From contig CM053246.1 in the NCBI GenBank assembly GCA_028583405.1, forward strand, positions 25,206,412-25,270,411: a DNA stretch of 64,000 nt, in the 5' to 3' direction. This stretch comes from Pogonophryne albipinna (Eukaryota > Chordata > Actinopteri > Perciformes > Artedidraconidae). Below the pieces are notes generated by a model. It searched no databases. It saw nothing but the letters and a program-made list of their open reading frames with translations, and was not told where the DNA came from. This document shows, in pieces, positions 8,725 through 21,458 of the stretch; position 1 is the first letter of the stretch; the number at the start of each line of letters is the position of its first letter. The translations under genes and the position numbers were made by a program.

Positions 8725-9892
8725 GGAAACTGGATGCTTACAAAGAGAGAAAATAAGACACTTATCATGGTTAGAACAAGTCATCTATACTTCATTTAGC
8801 TTTTTTATTTAATATTATAACATTCATGTTTTATCTTTACAGATAACACATACAAACTATAATTACAAGATCATGAAGGCCAACTTTTTGATCGATTTGT
8901 TGATTGTAAAATATGAGACATGTTTTATTGCTGACAATGCACACCAAATATAACATAATTCAATATAGTACATTTATGGAAACCTTTACTGTTAAGCTGA
9001 TAATCGTGCGCACATTCAGTAGACAGGCATCAGCAGATACAATATATATACAATTGGCCTGGAACTTGGCTCTACTTTGGTACAATTAATTCCACTGTAG
9101 TGCATTATCTTTATCCCTAATCTGACTCAAAGCTCTTTAAGCGTATCATGTAGATTAAATAACACTTCTACAATCACCAATCAACGAATGGCTTCGTCCG
9201 ACTTTTCTTCCAGCCAGTGGCCCTTGATTGCCCGTGCTCAGTATGAGGCGACTACTTTTTCTCTAATTAAACCACTCATCCAGCCACTCTGACTGGCATG
9301 GCTTTCCCACACACAGATTAACCTATTAAGGGAGAAAGAAGAGGAGTTAGAGAAATGCAGGTCAACTGAGGAGGTCAAAGTTAGAGAAGAACAACAAGGG
9401 GAGATCATTGGAATGGAAGTAGGTGATGGAAAAGAAAGGGGAGAGATGTTGTGATTAAATCAAAGACAAGGAGCAGTCTCTTGTTTTTTAAAGCAAATTG
9501 ACCAGCTCCCTTATCTTTATTTAAACATTAAGGCAGCAGAGAGTCATTTTAATCAGGAAACAGGATGATGTATCAGACCCAAAGGTGTCATACTTTATCA
9601 TAACAAATGACAATATCAGGGAGCTATTTTATTTTGATACTAGTGTTCTTTTTCTCTCTCTGATAGATCGATTTCATTTAATTCAATGCCATGGGGTTGG
9701 ACAACGACAGGAATGCATGCTGTAGTCGAGAGTATGTGATAGCCATTTGAGATTGATAAATTAATTGCCTCATGCCAAAATACAAATAAAATAATGCTGC
9801 TCCTCTCACTCAGCCATAAAGTGAGAAAGACTTGTAGAAGCCAGTGGATTTCGTTGCTATTGCCTTTTTCATAGTTAATGAAACCCTTATAC
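8725..9892. other. Intervening sequence, no gene recognised
   Basis: AT-rich sequence without coding signal, terminal repeats or notable simple repeats that I can support. Confidence 0.5.
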
Positions 9893-10363
9893 ATAATGTG
9901 CCTCCTGCACGCCTCCAGCTCAGGACCCTGAGGCGGGCAGGGAAGATAGTGGCCGACCCCTCCCACCCTGGACACAAACTATTCACCCCCCTCCTCTCTG
10001 GCAGGAGGCTGCGCTCCATCAGGACCAAAACCTCTCGCCACCTGAACAGTTTCTTCCCCTCCGCTACCGGCCTCTTAAACAAGGCCCGGCCCCCCCCCCC
10101 ACTGACACTTTACCTCAACCACACCGCAGACTCATATACATTATTTTGTATTACAGCTGATTTTTATTGCATATTTTATTCCTCTTCATTCCATTGCAAT
10201 GTAAATACTGTTATATTTTACACTATATTTTGTATTATTTTTTAATATGTTTCTAGTTCTCTACCTGTGTTTTTAATTCTTGTTTTTATGCACCACGACA
10301 CCAAGTCAAATTCCTCGTAAGTGTAAACCGACCTGGTGATAAACCTGTTTCTGATTCTGATTC
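9893..10363 (+). mobile_element. 5'-truncated LINE 3' end, CR1/Rex1-like
   Basis: The start encodes the C-terminal tail of a non-LTR reverse transcriptase ORF: LRTLRRAGKIVADPSHPGHK followed by LFTPLLSGRRLRSIRTKTSR and a FFPSA stretch. The pattern VADPSHP...LLPSGRR...RTxR...SFFP is frequent in fish LINE ORF2 C-termini. A short 3' UTR ends with AATAAACCTGTTTCTGATTC-like sequence (here GATAAACC), the usual tail. Rex1/CR1 assignment rests on resemblance only. Upstream of about 9893 the homology stops abruptly, as expected from incomplete reverse transcription. Confidence 0.7.
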
Positions 10364-12218
10364 GGAAAATATCACTGCAGCAGAGACAACCTACTAGCTT
10401 ATAATACGTTGTAGTAGCTGGCCTTTTTTCATCTCCAAGCTTCCTACTTCTTCTTCATCCTTGAAGGCGTGGCAAGGTTACAACAGACGTACAGTAGGAC
10501 TCCGCTTATATTACGCCAACTGTTTTATTGATTGATTTTAAGGAACAAAACTAATATTAAATGCAATACATACAGTAACCTTCAACATTGTGACAACAAG
10601 CCTGCTTGTAAAATCAAAAATGTTACCCGGTCGACTTTTTGCCCCGTAATACACGACCCCCTGAAGTGAGTGTCACACATTATCAAAGAAATGTCCAATT
10701 ATCTAAAGTAAAGGCAGACAGGCAAAGGACAATCAAATGATCAGTCCAGGGGACTTGGATGCTTTAGTTGGTCTTAACGGTCACACATGGTCCTCTCAAG
10801 CTCAGAGGGAGAGAATGGCTTCAACACTTCCAAAGCTACCAGTCTGAACCCTGCTGGGGCCACAAATGATGAAGTAGGGTGCTTTCCAGTTCTTTATTTA
10901 AGAATCATTGTTTCTTTGTTGCACAGAGACACAATTGATTTTGGTCTGCCATCTTCATAATATATTTCTTAATTTTTTTGTCATATCTTTGCATCATTTT
11001 GAACATTTAGGGTTTATTTTTATTTCATTTTGAATTGTTTGTGGCCATGAATGCTTCAAGTTGAGGAGCTTGTTTGTATTTCTTTAAACCAATTACAATC
11101 GTCTTTGGCACATGTGTGGGACACTTAAACCACAGGGTGCCCTTACAAAAGATGAAATTGGCCGCCCTTGGCCCCCCTAGACTGCAACCAGTGCGTCAGA
11201 CTCAATACTTAATAACCATTTGAGCATGTCACTTAAATTCAATAATGTTATGTTTAATATTGACTTGTACCGCTTGTAATACTTTTCTGTACTCATCAGT
11301 TTGAACTACTCATCAAACTGTTCAATTCTGCAAGACCACAGAACAGCATACCTCACATCTTGTTTATACCTGACATGTTTGAAAATTCATAAAACTCTTA
11401 AGAAAAAGGACTCACACAGTGGTTTGGTCCTTTGGGTGCTGCACTTGAAACATGCAGATCCATTGACCTGAAGACTCACTGGTGCCCTCGGGTGTTCGTG
11501 TTTGTCTGTTATCCCTGTGATGTATTGGAATGTCAATGACCTGTCCTGTTTATCTGTCTTCTGTTTATATCCCCCCTTCCCATATCATGAATACAGATAA
11601 GTAGGAATATAAAATATATAGTAAACGTTATGGATGGAAAGCCATTCTGATGGATGACATGGATGCACTGAACATTGAACAAAAGAACCTGTGTTTTCCC
11701 ACAATTAGCCACCCTTTAAAAACAAGTGCATGCATACAGAAAAAGCTTAATTTGGGCACAGGGCAACATTTCAGCTTGTCCTTGCAGAGCATCCGTGCAC
11801 CAATATGGAGGAAAGCAGCCCTGCCACTTTAAAGATTTCATTAAGTAAAACCTGCAGCTGAAGTTGATTGATTAAACGCCCTCACAGTCTTTTCTTTCAG
11901 TTTCTTTCAGCAAAGAGCCAGCTGCAAAGTCGGGATGCAGAAAATACCTTATAGCTTGCTCACCCATTGTGAGGAATTTAAATGCGTTTGAAGATACGCC
12001 AGTTTAAAATAGGCTGTTAGTCTCAGTTTTTGACTGACCTATTGCATTAAAATAGACATCTTCAGCAGTTTTACATTAAGATTTAGATTTTCTTTCTCTT
12101 AAATCTTTGTTCATATTCCTCTGGAGAAACAAATGTCACATAGATAACCTATATCCACTTGCTATAATCGTTTCCCAGTATATCCTTAAAGTAATGACGA
12201 TACAAAAATGATCATGAC
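10364..12218. other. Intervening sequence, no gene recognised
   Basis: Mostly AT-rich, apparently unique sequence. I see no exon, repeat array or RNA gene that I can support. Confidence 0.5.
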
Positions 12219-12226
12219 AATACGTG

Positions 12227-13311
12227 ACATTATCACTGATCATAAACTTAATTTCCTCTGCTTAACCGAAACATGGCAAACTGGACAGGATTTCCTATTA
12301 CTCAACCAAGCCACACCTCCTGGCTATGTCTACCTCCAAAAGCCCCGCTCCACTGGTCGGGGCGGTGGGCTGGCTGTAATATACAGGGCAGACATCTCGA
12401 TCAAAGAGCTTCCTGTACCCAACACCACCTCACTTGAATGTCTTGCCTTCACTCTATCTGGATCTGCACAGCTCCAGGCTGTTCTTATATATCGCCCCCC
12501 CAAAGCCTCAGCCTCTGCCATCTTCCTGTCGGAACTATCTGAGCTACTAACCTCAATCTGCTCCATGTCCCAATCTACGCTCCTTCTTGGAGACTTTAAC
12601 ATTCATGTGGACTCACCCTGTTGCACATTTGCCTCTGACTTCCTGGCACTTCTGGACTGCTTCAATTTTGAACAGCATGTCCATGATCCCACCCATGCCA
12701 AAGGCCACACCCTGGATTTGGTATGTACCACTGGCACAACTGCATCCCACCTGCAGTGCCTCAACCTGGCTGTCTCCGACCATCATGCCATCCTGTTCAC
12801 TGTGCCTATCGCCCTCCCCAGACAGCTTGTACTGCGGACAATTACCTACAGGAGCTTAAAATCAGTGAGCGCACCAGCCATAACCAGCCTCATAGCTAGC
12901 CACCTGGCCTCCGATCCCGCTGACACCTCGGTTGACGGACTGGTGGCCCAGTACAACACTGCTCTTTCCCTGAGTCTCGACTCACTTGCCCCCCTCATTA
13001 CTCACACTGTCTCCTTCACCCACTCAGCCCCCTGGTTCACCACCAGTCTCCGTGCCATGAAAGCCTCTGGCCGCCAACTGGAGCGGCTCCACAAAAAATC
13101 TGGCCTCACCGTCCATCTGGAGATATATAGAGAGCATGTCAAATCTTACAAGGACGCCCTCTCAAAAGCTAAGGCACACTACTACTCCTCACTCATCGGT
13201 AACCAGCAACACCACCCCCGTATGCTCTTCTCCACCATAAACCGCCTACTCCGCCCAATTGACCCCCCCAACCCAGCAGACGCCCCCCGAGCTTTGCACC
13301 AGGTTCCTTGA
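12227..13311 (+). pseudogene. LINE ORF2 N-terminal part: AP-type endonuclease, truncated and frameshifted
   Basis: The domain nicks target DNA to prime reverse transcription. Visible motifs are LCLTETW (about 12256, catalytic Glu), GDFNIH (about 12588) and SDHHAI (about 12775, catalytic His). The first motif of the family, the N-terminal Asn segment, is absent because of 5' truncation. The in-frame ATG at 12208 lies in flanking DNA and is not the element's start. The frame is lost at a C-run near 13262-13270 and closes at 13311. The linker to the RT continues in frame 2 from about 13259. Confidence 0.85.
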
Positions 13312-14960
13312 CTTCTTTGAGGACAAAGTCAACTCCATCCACCAGGAACTCCAGGCCTCTGCCCCATCCCATCCACATGCCACACCACCTCCAGTCACCG
13401 TTCGTTCAACTCAACACCTGCCTCAATGTTGTCTCTCCTCCTTTGCACCAGTGGATGTCACACAGGTTACCAAACTTGTCTCAAACTTGCCTACCCATCC
13501 TCTGCTCCACCATTGTTAAAATTATCAACTCCTCCCTGGAATAAGGCAAGGTTCCCGCCGTCCTCAAGATAGCAGCTGTCACCCCCATCGTCAAAAAACC
13601 TGGTCTCGACCCCGAGGACCCCAGCAACTTCCGGCCGATCTCCAACCTTCCTTTTCTTAGCAAGATCATGGAAAGAGCAGTTGCTGCCCAACTCCACCAT
13701 CATATGTCCGACCATGAGCTCTACGAACCCTTCCAATCAGGCTTCAGATCCAACCACAGCACAGAGACGGCCCTTATTAAAATAACTAATGACCTCCTCA
13801 TAGCCGCCGATTCAGGCCTCGTCAGCATCCTCATCCTCCTGGACATCTCCGCCGCATTTGACACAGTCTCACACACTATCCTACTCAACCGCCTATCCGT
13901 CTACCTTGGCCTCTCTGGTACAGCCCTCTCCTGGTTCCATTCCTACCTCTCCAACAGGCAACAGTTTGTGACCATCGGAAAATCCAGCTCTCCCCCAGCC
14001 CCTGTCAACCAAGGTGTGCCGCAAGGTTCGGTGCTCGGCCCCCTTCTATTCAACATCTACATGCTCCCCCTTGGTGAAATCATCCGCCGACATGGTCTCA
14101 ACTTCCACTCCTATGCCGACGACACCCAACTCTACATCAGTACCAATCCATCATCCCAGCTACCCCCACTGTCACTTGTCAACTGCCTCCGCGACATCCA
14201 AGCCTGGATGTCAAAAAATCTACTAAAACTCAACAATAACAAAACAGAGCTCATGGTTGTGGCCCCAAAAACACTGCTCCGGAAGGTTGGAGATCTGCTC
14301 CTCACCATCGATGGCGGCTCCATACACCCTTCCCCCGAGGTTCGCAGCCTGGGCGTCACTCTGGACTCTAGCCTCACCTTCAACTCCCACATCAGGTCTA
14401 CTGTCAAAACCGCTTTCTTTCACTTACGAAACATCTCCAGACTCCGGCCCTCTCTCCCCGACCCCGTTGCAGAAACATTAATTCACACCTTCATCTCCTC
14501 TCGTCTAGACTACTGCAATGGAGTTCTGTTCGGGGTCACCAGCAAAGCCCTGGACAGGCTCCAGTACGTCCAGAACTCTGCAGCCAGGCTCCTCACCCAC
14601 ACTAAGCCCTGGCAACACATTACCCCTACCCTCATCCACCTTTACTGGCTCCCGGTCAAGTCACGCATCCAGTACAAACTCCTCCTGCTAACCTACAAAT
14701 CTCTCCACTCCCTAGCCCCTCCATACATCTCTGACCTCCTTCAGCCCTACACCCCCTCTCGTCACCTGCGGTCCTCTGACAAAGGGCTGCTCTCCATCCA
14801 GCGCTCCAAGCTGAAAACATTTGGCAACAGAGCATTCAGTGTCGCAGCCCCCACCCTCTGGAATTCTCTCCCCTCTGCAATCAGGAATGCAGACTCTCTG
14901 GACACCTTCAAAAAACACCTCAAACACCATCTGTTCACTCGGGCCTTTGGCCTCAACTAA
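13259..14960 (+). pseudogene. LINE ORF2 C-terminal part: reverse transcriptase
   Basis: From about 13259 the linker runs in frame 2 to about 13519 and then shifts to frame 0. There is an apparent small deletion near 13500 and a TAA at 13542-13544 just before GKVPAVLKIAAVTPI. From there frame 0 is open to a TAA at 14958-14960. RT motifs in order are FRPISNLPFLSKIMER, FQSGFRSNHSTETALI, LDISAAFDTVSH, NQGVPQGSVLGPLLF, the catalytic YADD (14112-14123) and LGVTLDSSLTF. The C-terminal region includes LYWLPVKSRIQYKLL and NSLPSAIRNADSL. The RT core itself is unbroken (430 codons from the ATG at 13668), so the copy is probably not very old. Confidence 0.9.
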
Positions 14961-15093
14961 TACACAGTACCCAGCAACCTGTTCCTGTTTTGTTTTCTTC
15001 AGCCTATGTATATGTATGATTATTATTACTTTTGTTGTGTTACTTCCCATTGTAAAGCGTCCTTGGGTTTCGTGAAAGGCGCTATATAAATTT

Positions 15094-15120
15094 AAATTAT
15101 TATTATTATTATTATTATTA
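15094..15120 (+). repeat. (ATT)n tail of the L2-like LINE
   Basis: Eight or so ATT units follow TATATAAATTTAAATT. A 3' microsatellite tail in place of poly(A) is usual for L2-group LINEs. Confidence 0.85.
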
Positions 15121-15460
15121 ATACGTGCATGTTTTTCCATTGTAACATATTAAATTCATCCATCCTATTGGCAACAATTGCATTTCCTAAATTATTTAAA
15201 CTCAACACAAGATCAATGGTATGTTAAAGGGGTGTAATTTATTTGCAATGTAGTTCATGATAAACACGACAATCCTCAGCTATAACTCAGATGAGAAGAT
15301 ATGAAGCTTTATCTTTAAGATGCGATGGCTGGAAGGGGGAGGCTGCTTTGACTCAGTGCACGGTGTGCATTGTTGTTTTTCATCCTGCATTACCTCCCCT
15401 TTTCTCCCGGGTAAAGGTAGGCTGGCGATGCTACTGGACGATACCTTCACTGAGGCGTGT

Positions 15461-15480
15461 GGGGGGGGGGGGGGGGGGGG
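15461..15480 (+). repeat. Poly(G) run of 20
   Basis: Twenty consecutive G residues are followed by CGGCGGCG, at the upstream border of the CpG-richer stretch. It may form a quadruplex, and its length in an assembly should be treated with caution. Confidence 0.9.
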
Positions 15481-15819
15481 CGGCGGCGTGACTTCATCAC
15501 GTCAAGTGGACCACTGTAAAACATATCTGCAAAATCAAGAGGCGCAGCCCTGTATTTCAGCTTCAAACCTCATAAACGTATGAAAAAAGTGTTCCAAAAA
15601 CAAATCTCAGAATATTATGATAAAGTAACACATTTTTATTTCAATTCTGGAAACATTCAATAAAATGTTAGAATAATTTTAACATTTCAAAACAAGATTT
15701 AAATGCTGTGCTTGACTAAATGTATGTTTTATTGTCTTTTTTTCTGTCAAAGAAAGAAGGGTAGGCTATATGAGATGAGGGGGGAGAGAATATGGAGAAA
15801 TCCGTGAGTTGAGGGGTTG

Positions 15820-16560
15820 CTGGAAAGGGAGGGCCGGACGCATGACATCATTCCCTCAGCTTCCCTGCGCGGACACAGCACTTGTTTCTCCAAATGCGCA
15901 CGGTGGCTGCTGCTGAGGGAGCGACTCCTCCTGCCGTACCCAGACGCGTCCTGAGCAACATGCGCTCTTGGGGTGGATATTAAAAACATCATTTAACCCA
16001 GCAGAGGAACCCTTGAACCGCTCCTCACTGGACCTGCCGCAGGAACTCACACACTTAACAAAACCCGGGGATTATTGTTGTTTTAATGATGAAGATGTGA
16101 GGGTTGATAAGCAGAGAAGAAAGAAAGAGGAACTCCGAGGCTGAAAAAAGGTATGGTACACTTCGCTGTGTCTTTTTCCTGACTCTATCCGGCCACTTTT
16201 GTCTACCCGGTATTTCTAATACAAAATCTGCCATTTAAATTACGGCTTTTTCATGTTTTAACCGCTTGAACACAATAGTCATGTGGGCATTTGGTGTGGG
16301 AGCGCGCGAGCTGTGCGTTATTCTACGGTCTTATCACCAGCACAGAGGCAAGTGCCCAAAGAGGAGCATCATTTCAAAATGCTGCAAAGAAGCTTTTTAA
16401 GCTGCAACAGAGCTGTGCGATAGAGAGAGATGCTCGGTGTAGTCCCGGACTCAGCGGGAGACCCGGCTCAGCCACCGCATAGCTGCTGCTGCTGCTGTGA
16501 GCGGAGCGTTTCTGCTGCACGAAGGATATCCATCATTCTGAACGACGGCCGTAACAGGCA
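15820..16560 (+). promoter_or_regulatory. Candidate CpG-rich promoter / untranslated first exon
   Basis: CpG dinucleotides are clearly denser here than in the flanks, especially 15830-16060 and 16290-16560. A CRE-like TGACATCA (near 15843) and GC-rich boxes occur. A good splice-donor match, AAAAAAG|GTATGG, lies at 16150/16151, and no long ORF precedes it. This fits a non-coding first exon on the plus strand whose gene continues to the right. It is inference: no transcript evidence is available and the gene is not identified. It could instead be the promoter of a minus-strand gene or a CpG-rich enhancer. Confidence 0.35.
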
Positions 16561-17920
16561 CGACTTCCCTTTCATTCCCCCACTGAGAGTTAATTACATT
16601 CTTAATCTGCCAAATAAAAGAAACCCGGATGGTAGCCTACTGTAGCAGATAGACGGGGGAAGATTCTCAAAAATGTCTCTTATGCACTTGTATATGCCAT
16701 AGATCTGGAGCCAAACGCATATTTCTGAATCATCTTTTTTTCGGGCGGAGGTGTGTGTGTGAGAGAGAGTGTATGCAGGGGGTTTAAGGGGGGGGGGGGT
16801 GCTCCATCAAACAAGTGCATCTCCACAGGGGGGTTCTTCATTAGCCAAGTCGACCGTGAGGCGCTTTACATTTAAAACCACTCATACGGACATGCCAGTA
16901 GATCAAGAGACATTCATGCTTGCAGGCATCAATCGGAAATGCAATTTGTGATAGCTACCCTCTTCCTCTCTCTCTCTCTCTTTCTCTCTTTTTGTGGACC
17001 GGTTGTTTGTAATGTTAATCTAAAGGTACACATGTTCTTTCGAGAGTACTGTAGTGTTGCTCTACACCCTTGTACCGGATTTGCCTCTGCCCACCAGGTT
17101 GATCCAATGGCGTGTAAATGAGTTGGGCTTATTTCGAGGTGCGCAGCTCGAGCTCTCCACAGCTACACCGAGGTGGAGTCAGCACAGCAGTGACACTGAC
17201 TTTTTACAAGGGATGCCCTTGTTGAATGCTGGACGCTCCGATTTGAATTAAAACAATGTTGTGTGAAATGGTTGCAGATGTTTATGTCCAGTGAGGAGTA
17301 TCAGAAAAAAAAGTCTCAGTTTCAAACTTTTAAATGTGTATTTTTTTTTTTTTAAACTGCCTCTGCTGTCTTTCTTTTCGTTTACCCGGTAACCTCGGAA
17401 TTACACACGTATCTGCTGTCACTTAATGCAACTCCATTGAAATGATGAAGAAGATTTACGAGGAATGGGAGAGACTTAGTGCGTCCATTGTTTAAATCAA
17501 TGCAGACACTTATCTTTGTTTGCATTAGAGAAGATTTCTGAAACCGAATGAGCATTTCATTTTCAGATACGTGTTTAACGTTTGCCACAAAACAATCGAG
17601 TTAATTGGTTCTACCCTGAAGTTGTGCATTTTCCATCTTGTGCCGTCTCCTGCTTCGATCGAAATGAGCGCATCTCGAGTCTACATAGCTCATAAAAGCC
17701 AGAGGAGAGAACAATATCTCGCCAGCGCCCTGGTTGTTAAAAGAAAATGGCTTTATTCATTTTTCTTTGTACCCGTGGTAACTTAGTTATAGCTTTTTTA
17801 TGGTTCCTGGAAATGGCTTACGGGCTTGCTGTACAATGTAATGTAATCAAATGTATTATGTTGCTGTGTGTTACAATTCCCTGTTATGTTCCGTCACGTA
17901 GAACCCCCCCCCTCCCCCCG
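16561..17920. other. Intervening sequence, no gene recognised
   Basis: Contains a G-run (16790-16799), a CT-rich tract (about 16962-16995) and a T-run near 17341. No exon can be supported. It ends at the long CA microsatellite. Confidence 0.45.
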
Positions 17921-17921
17921 C

Positions 17922-18009
<88 letters not shown>

Positions 18010-18010
18010 G

Positions 18011-18091
<81 letters not shown>

Positions 18092-18092
18092 G

Positions 18093-18187
<95 letters not shown>

Positions 18188-18202
18188 ACACACACACACA
18201 CA
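17921..18202 (+). repeat. (CA)n microsatellite, about 282 bp, with duplicated CG interruptions
   Basis: A nearly pure CA tract contains two identical interruptions, each a CACGCACGCACGCA motif. Their G residues lie at 18006/18010/18014 and 18088/18092/18096. The 82-bp offset suggests an internal duplication. Open frames of alternating Thr-His or Cys-Val across it are artefacts. Confidence 0.97.
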
Positions 18203-21200
18203 AACCAGAATATGCATGAGCACATGAGCAAGGCAGGTAAAATCCTCCCCTGGATTTGTATGTGAGGGAGCACACACCCCTCACTTGCACCCAACCTCTC
18301 TGAAAATAGTCTACAGTCCTTTCGGAATTATATTCAGACTTATGCTACCACAGATTTATTCTGGCAACCAATCATGCTCACTGAATTTTGCCTTTCCATA
18401 TTTCATGCACATTCTTTTTAAAAAAAACAGTAGAAAGTTTGGCCTCATGCAAAAAGGCATTAGAATAATAGGAGCTGAACCACAGTGATGAAACAAATTA
18501 TGTAATGCGTCAGTTGGTGTATAGTGTAACACAAAGACACGCACACCAATTTGCATGCACTCTCTGTTTGTCTTTGTAATGTCACATATTTTTATGATAG
18601 CACCCGTTGAATTTAAGGCTTCTATTTGTAAGATTTTAATATGATGTTTTAAATTATAATTTGTATCCCACTTCAGCACCAACATGTATGCTCCAGCCTG
18701 CCTCTTGATATTAAGATCTGGTGCCACCCAATGATCACTAGAGAGGCGTTCGCTCTCTGCTGTCTTAAAGGACAGGCCTGCGGAAGGAAAGCTCTTACTG
18801 GAGTCTCCCTCAGACTTAATGGGCTGGACACACTTTATGAAGCGTCTCCCCACCCAGCTTTTGCTCATGGAGCAATCAAATACCCATGTTGGACATCCAG
18901 GCCACACACTGTAAAAAGTGATGGTTCGTTGTAGGGTCTTATACGATCTTACAAGAACCAGTATGGATTTGAAGGCATTCAAAATAATGGAGAACAACCA
19001 TGAAATATATGTCTATGAACAAAAAGTTCATCAAACACCATGATAAAAGGGCTCATCAAAGGAAACCCTGTTGTGAAGCTGAGTAAGATAGATGATGTAC
19101 AATGTGACATCTTCCACCCAAGTATTTATTTGTGACGTGAGCTTTTTCTCCCTTACCTTTCGTTCTTATCAGAGAAATTAAACATGTTAGAAACACAAAC
19201 CTTCATTTAGGAGCTTTTTTAATTTCTAGAGAGCTTCATAGGTCACCTTTTAGTAACATAGCTCTTAGTAATGGAGGCATGGCAGGTTAGTTTTCTACTG
19301 TGTACACGTCTCAACTTGACATCAATCAACCAGCCTCTTTGTATGTATGAGATGGGTGATTGGATGGCATGTCCAAGCATGCGTTGTTTTCTGCTGCAGA
19401 AATGCACTTCAATCATACTCACCTGTCACCAGCTGGGCAGATAAAATGCAGGTATGTGAGAGAGGACTGACACACATTGCATTATGCAGAGAGTGACAGA
19501 TAGGTACCTGATAAACACAAACACCTACAAATGCAATTACACTTTTATTATATTTACAAGATGAGCTTTAAGTCACAATCTGAAGACTCATTACAAGCCA
19601 CCATGCCTACGCTTGTGGCCATGTCATTAATGCAGTCAAAATGAAAACAGATGCGGATGGCTGGCGGAGCTGTTTAAGGGGACCCAAAATGTAAAGCGGG
19701 AGGAGACTGGAAGGAGAGAGGGACAAGAAAATATGTAATCATAAGCACACTTTATGGTAAGCTTCGTCCATGTGCACTGCACCAGTCTAATTGCCAGGAT
19801 AGTGCTTGTTAGTTGTCACCTCCAGATAAACAGCGGGCTATTTTTTCTCTCATGTTGTTCCCCAGCCTGTGGCAGAATTTGAAATTCTAAGTAGCACAAT
19901 GTCAATTTCAAAGTATCCCATCTCATCTTGTCCTTACCTCCACTGCTTGATCCACAAGTATTTTTTTGTTCATACATGTCAACAGTCTGGATAACTAAAA
20001 CCAGTGAATTGTTGCCATTTATAATCATAACCCCATTGTTGGCAATACAACGGTAATGAAAACTAAGTAACTCATTAAATAAAGGAAGGGTTGTTTAATG
20101 TGAAAGAGCATCTCTCATCCTTCTGTCTAACGTTTCCATATTGTTGTAAATCTTGTCAGGAAACATATGGTCCTCAAATGCTGGAAGAACTGGAATATTC
20201 TAACAGCAGAGAGAAAAATTGTCCATCTTTTTAACACTGGCTTGTCATTTCAAATGACTAAGAGATAAGCTCTTTAGTGAAAGTCTTGACTGCCCGAATG
20301 AGGGCAAAAAAAGCACTATTCACAAGTTTTCATGAACATTCTGACCTGTTTTAAGCCTACTGTGGAGTTTGACACTTTAATGGCTTTGATATGTACATTT
20401 TCCTGGAACACGCCAAGATGTCAGGAAAGAGAAGATGGGCGGTCCTGGAGAAATGCAAGAGTTTTCCTCTATCCCAAGGAAGGAGAGGAGGACCACTCAC
20501 ATGTAAAGGATGGGGTAAAAGCCTCAGGGCCTCTCTCTCCCTGTCAAATATGTTAAGCTTAATTTCAAAACACCATTCCATAAAGCAATGTCTATTCATG
20601 TCTGCCAGCCACAATCACAATCAAAACAAAGTGAGAGGGTTGAAGTAGCAGGGGGTTAGGTTTGAATATGTTGTTTTCACAGTAATCAGAAAAGTGTGTA
20701 AATTAAGGGTAAACATAACCTTGTCAGTTTTTAATTTAATTGGTGAGATGAACACATCATAGTCACTGATGGAGTCTTTGTGCAGGTTAAAGCAGCATGT
20801 AAGACATTCAAAGGCTCTTTACTCAAGGATAATATAGACGTGTTTAGACAACCTGAGAATATAACAAACATATAACTAGTAATTTATCCACATTTAGTCA
20901 AAATATACAGTAAAAGTGAACATATTTGTAAAGGAGCTTAACTGTTGGGAAGAATACATTATTTCCCATTTATTCAAACTGTAACCTATTTTAAAATGAT
21001 ACACACGTTGCTCTGCACTCACCCAGCACCTTTAAACATTGACAAACATTTTTATACAAAAGGAACATAGTTAATATTGAGTTAATACTAATTTATTTTG
21101 TCACTCTTGTTATGCCAATTTCGTTTTTTTCATTAAATGAAGGGATAATCACTAGTTTTCCATCCACCCACAATGCTTTGGGAAATATACACAGGAAGTA

Positions 21201-21458
21201 TGGAGTCACATAGATCCATGAGGTCATAGGGCAAGTTCTTGAGCCTTCGTCTTTAAAAGCTGTTTTGATTAGACCTCGGCAAATTCGCTGCATTCAGACG
21301 ATGCCGAATTATATATGTTCTGCTTTGGAGATATTATGTGGAAGTACAGTCATGTATCACCGTACTACTTTGATACTGGATACACTTTTAGAACGATCGT
21401 TTTAAGGCAAGCTCCGTATTTACACAGCAAGGAGCGTCTTTTTTCTTCTTTTTCTAAG
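18203..21458. other. Intervening sequence, no gene recognised
   Basis: AT-rich sequence with no transposon ends or supported exons. The 213-codon minus-strand open frame at 18356-18997 has no recognisable motif and is treated as chance. Confidence 0.45.

Larger units (their letters stand above)
12227..15119 (+). mobile_element. L2-like non-LTR retrotransposon (LINE), 5'-truncated
   Basis: The body encodes an apurinic-type endonuclease followed by a reverse transcriptase. A short 3' UTR then ends in AAGGCGCTATATAAAT and an (ATT)n tail. AATACGTG occurs immediately before it (12219-12226) and immediately after the tail (15120-15127), a likely 8-bp target-site duplication. This places the insertion breakpoint at about 12227, already inside the endonuclease. 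ORF1 and the start of ORF2 are therefore missing. The RT motifs (STETALI, LDISAAFDTVSH, GVPQGSVLGP, YADD) and the tail fit the L2/CR1 group as seen in fish. Frameshift, internal deletion and a stop make it non-autonomous. Confidence 0.9.

Noticed and set aside
12208..12226. ATG at 12208 as the start of the LINE ORF2
   Set aside because: It lies left of the AATACGTG target duplication, so it is flanking DNA that happens to be in frame.
17868..18294. Long open frames of Thr-His or Cys-Val repeats on both strands (also at 30359-30841, 50230-50723 and 51521-51908)
   Set aside because: They are translations of CA/GT microsatellites, open in several frames by composition, with no flanking gene structure.
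18356..18997. 213-codon minus-strand open frame as a gene
   Set aside because: Composition resembles surrounding non-coding DNA, and no motif or exon signal supports it.
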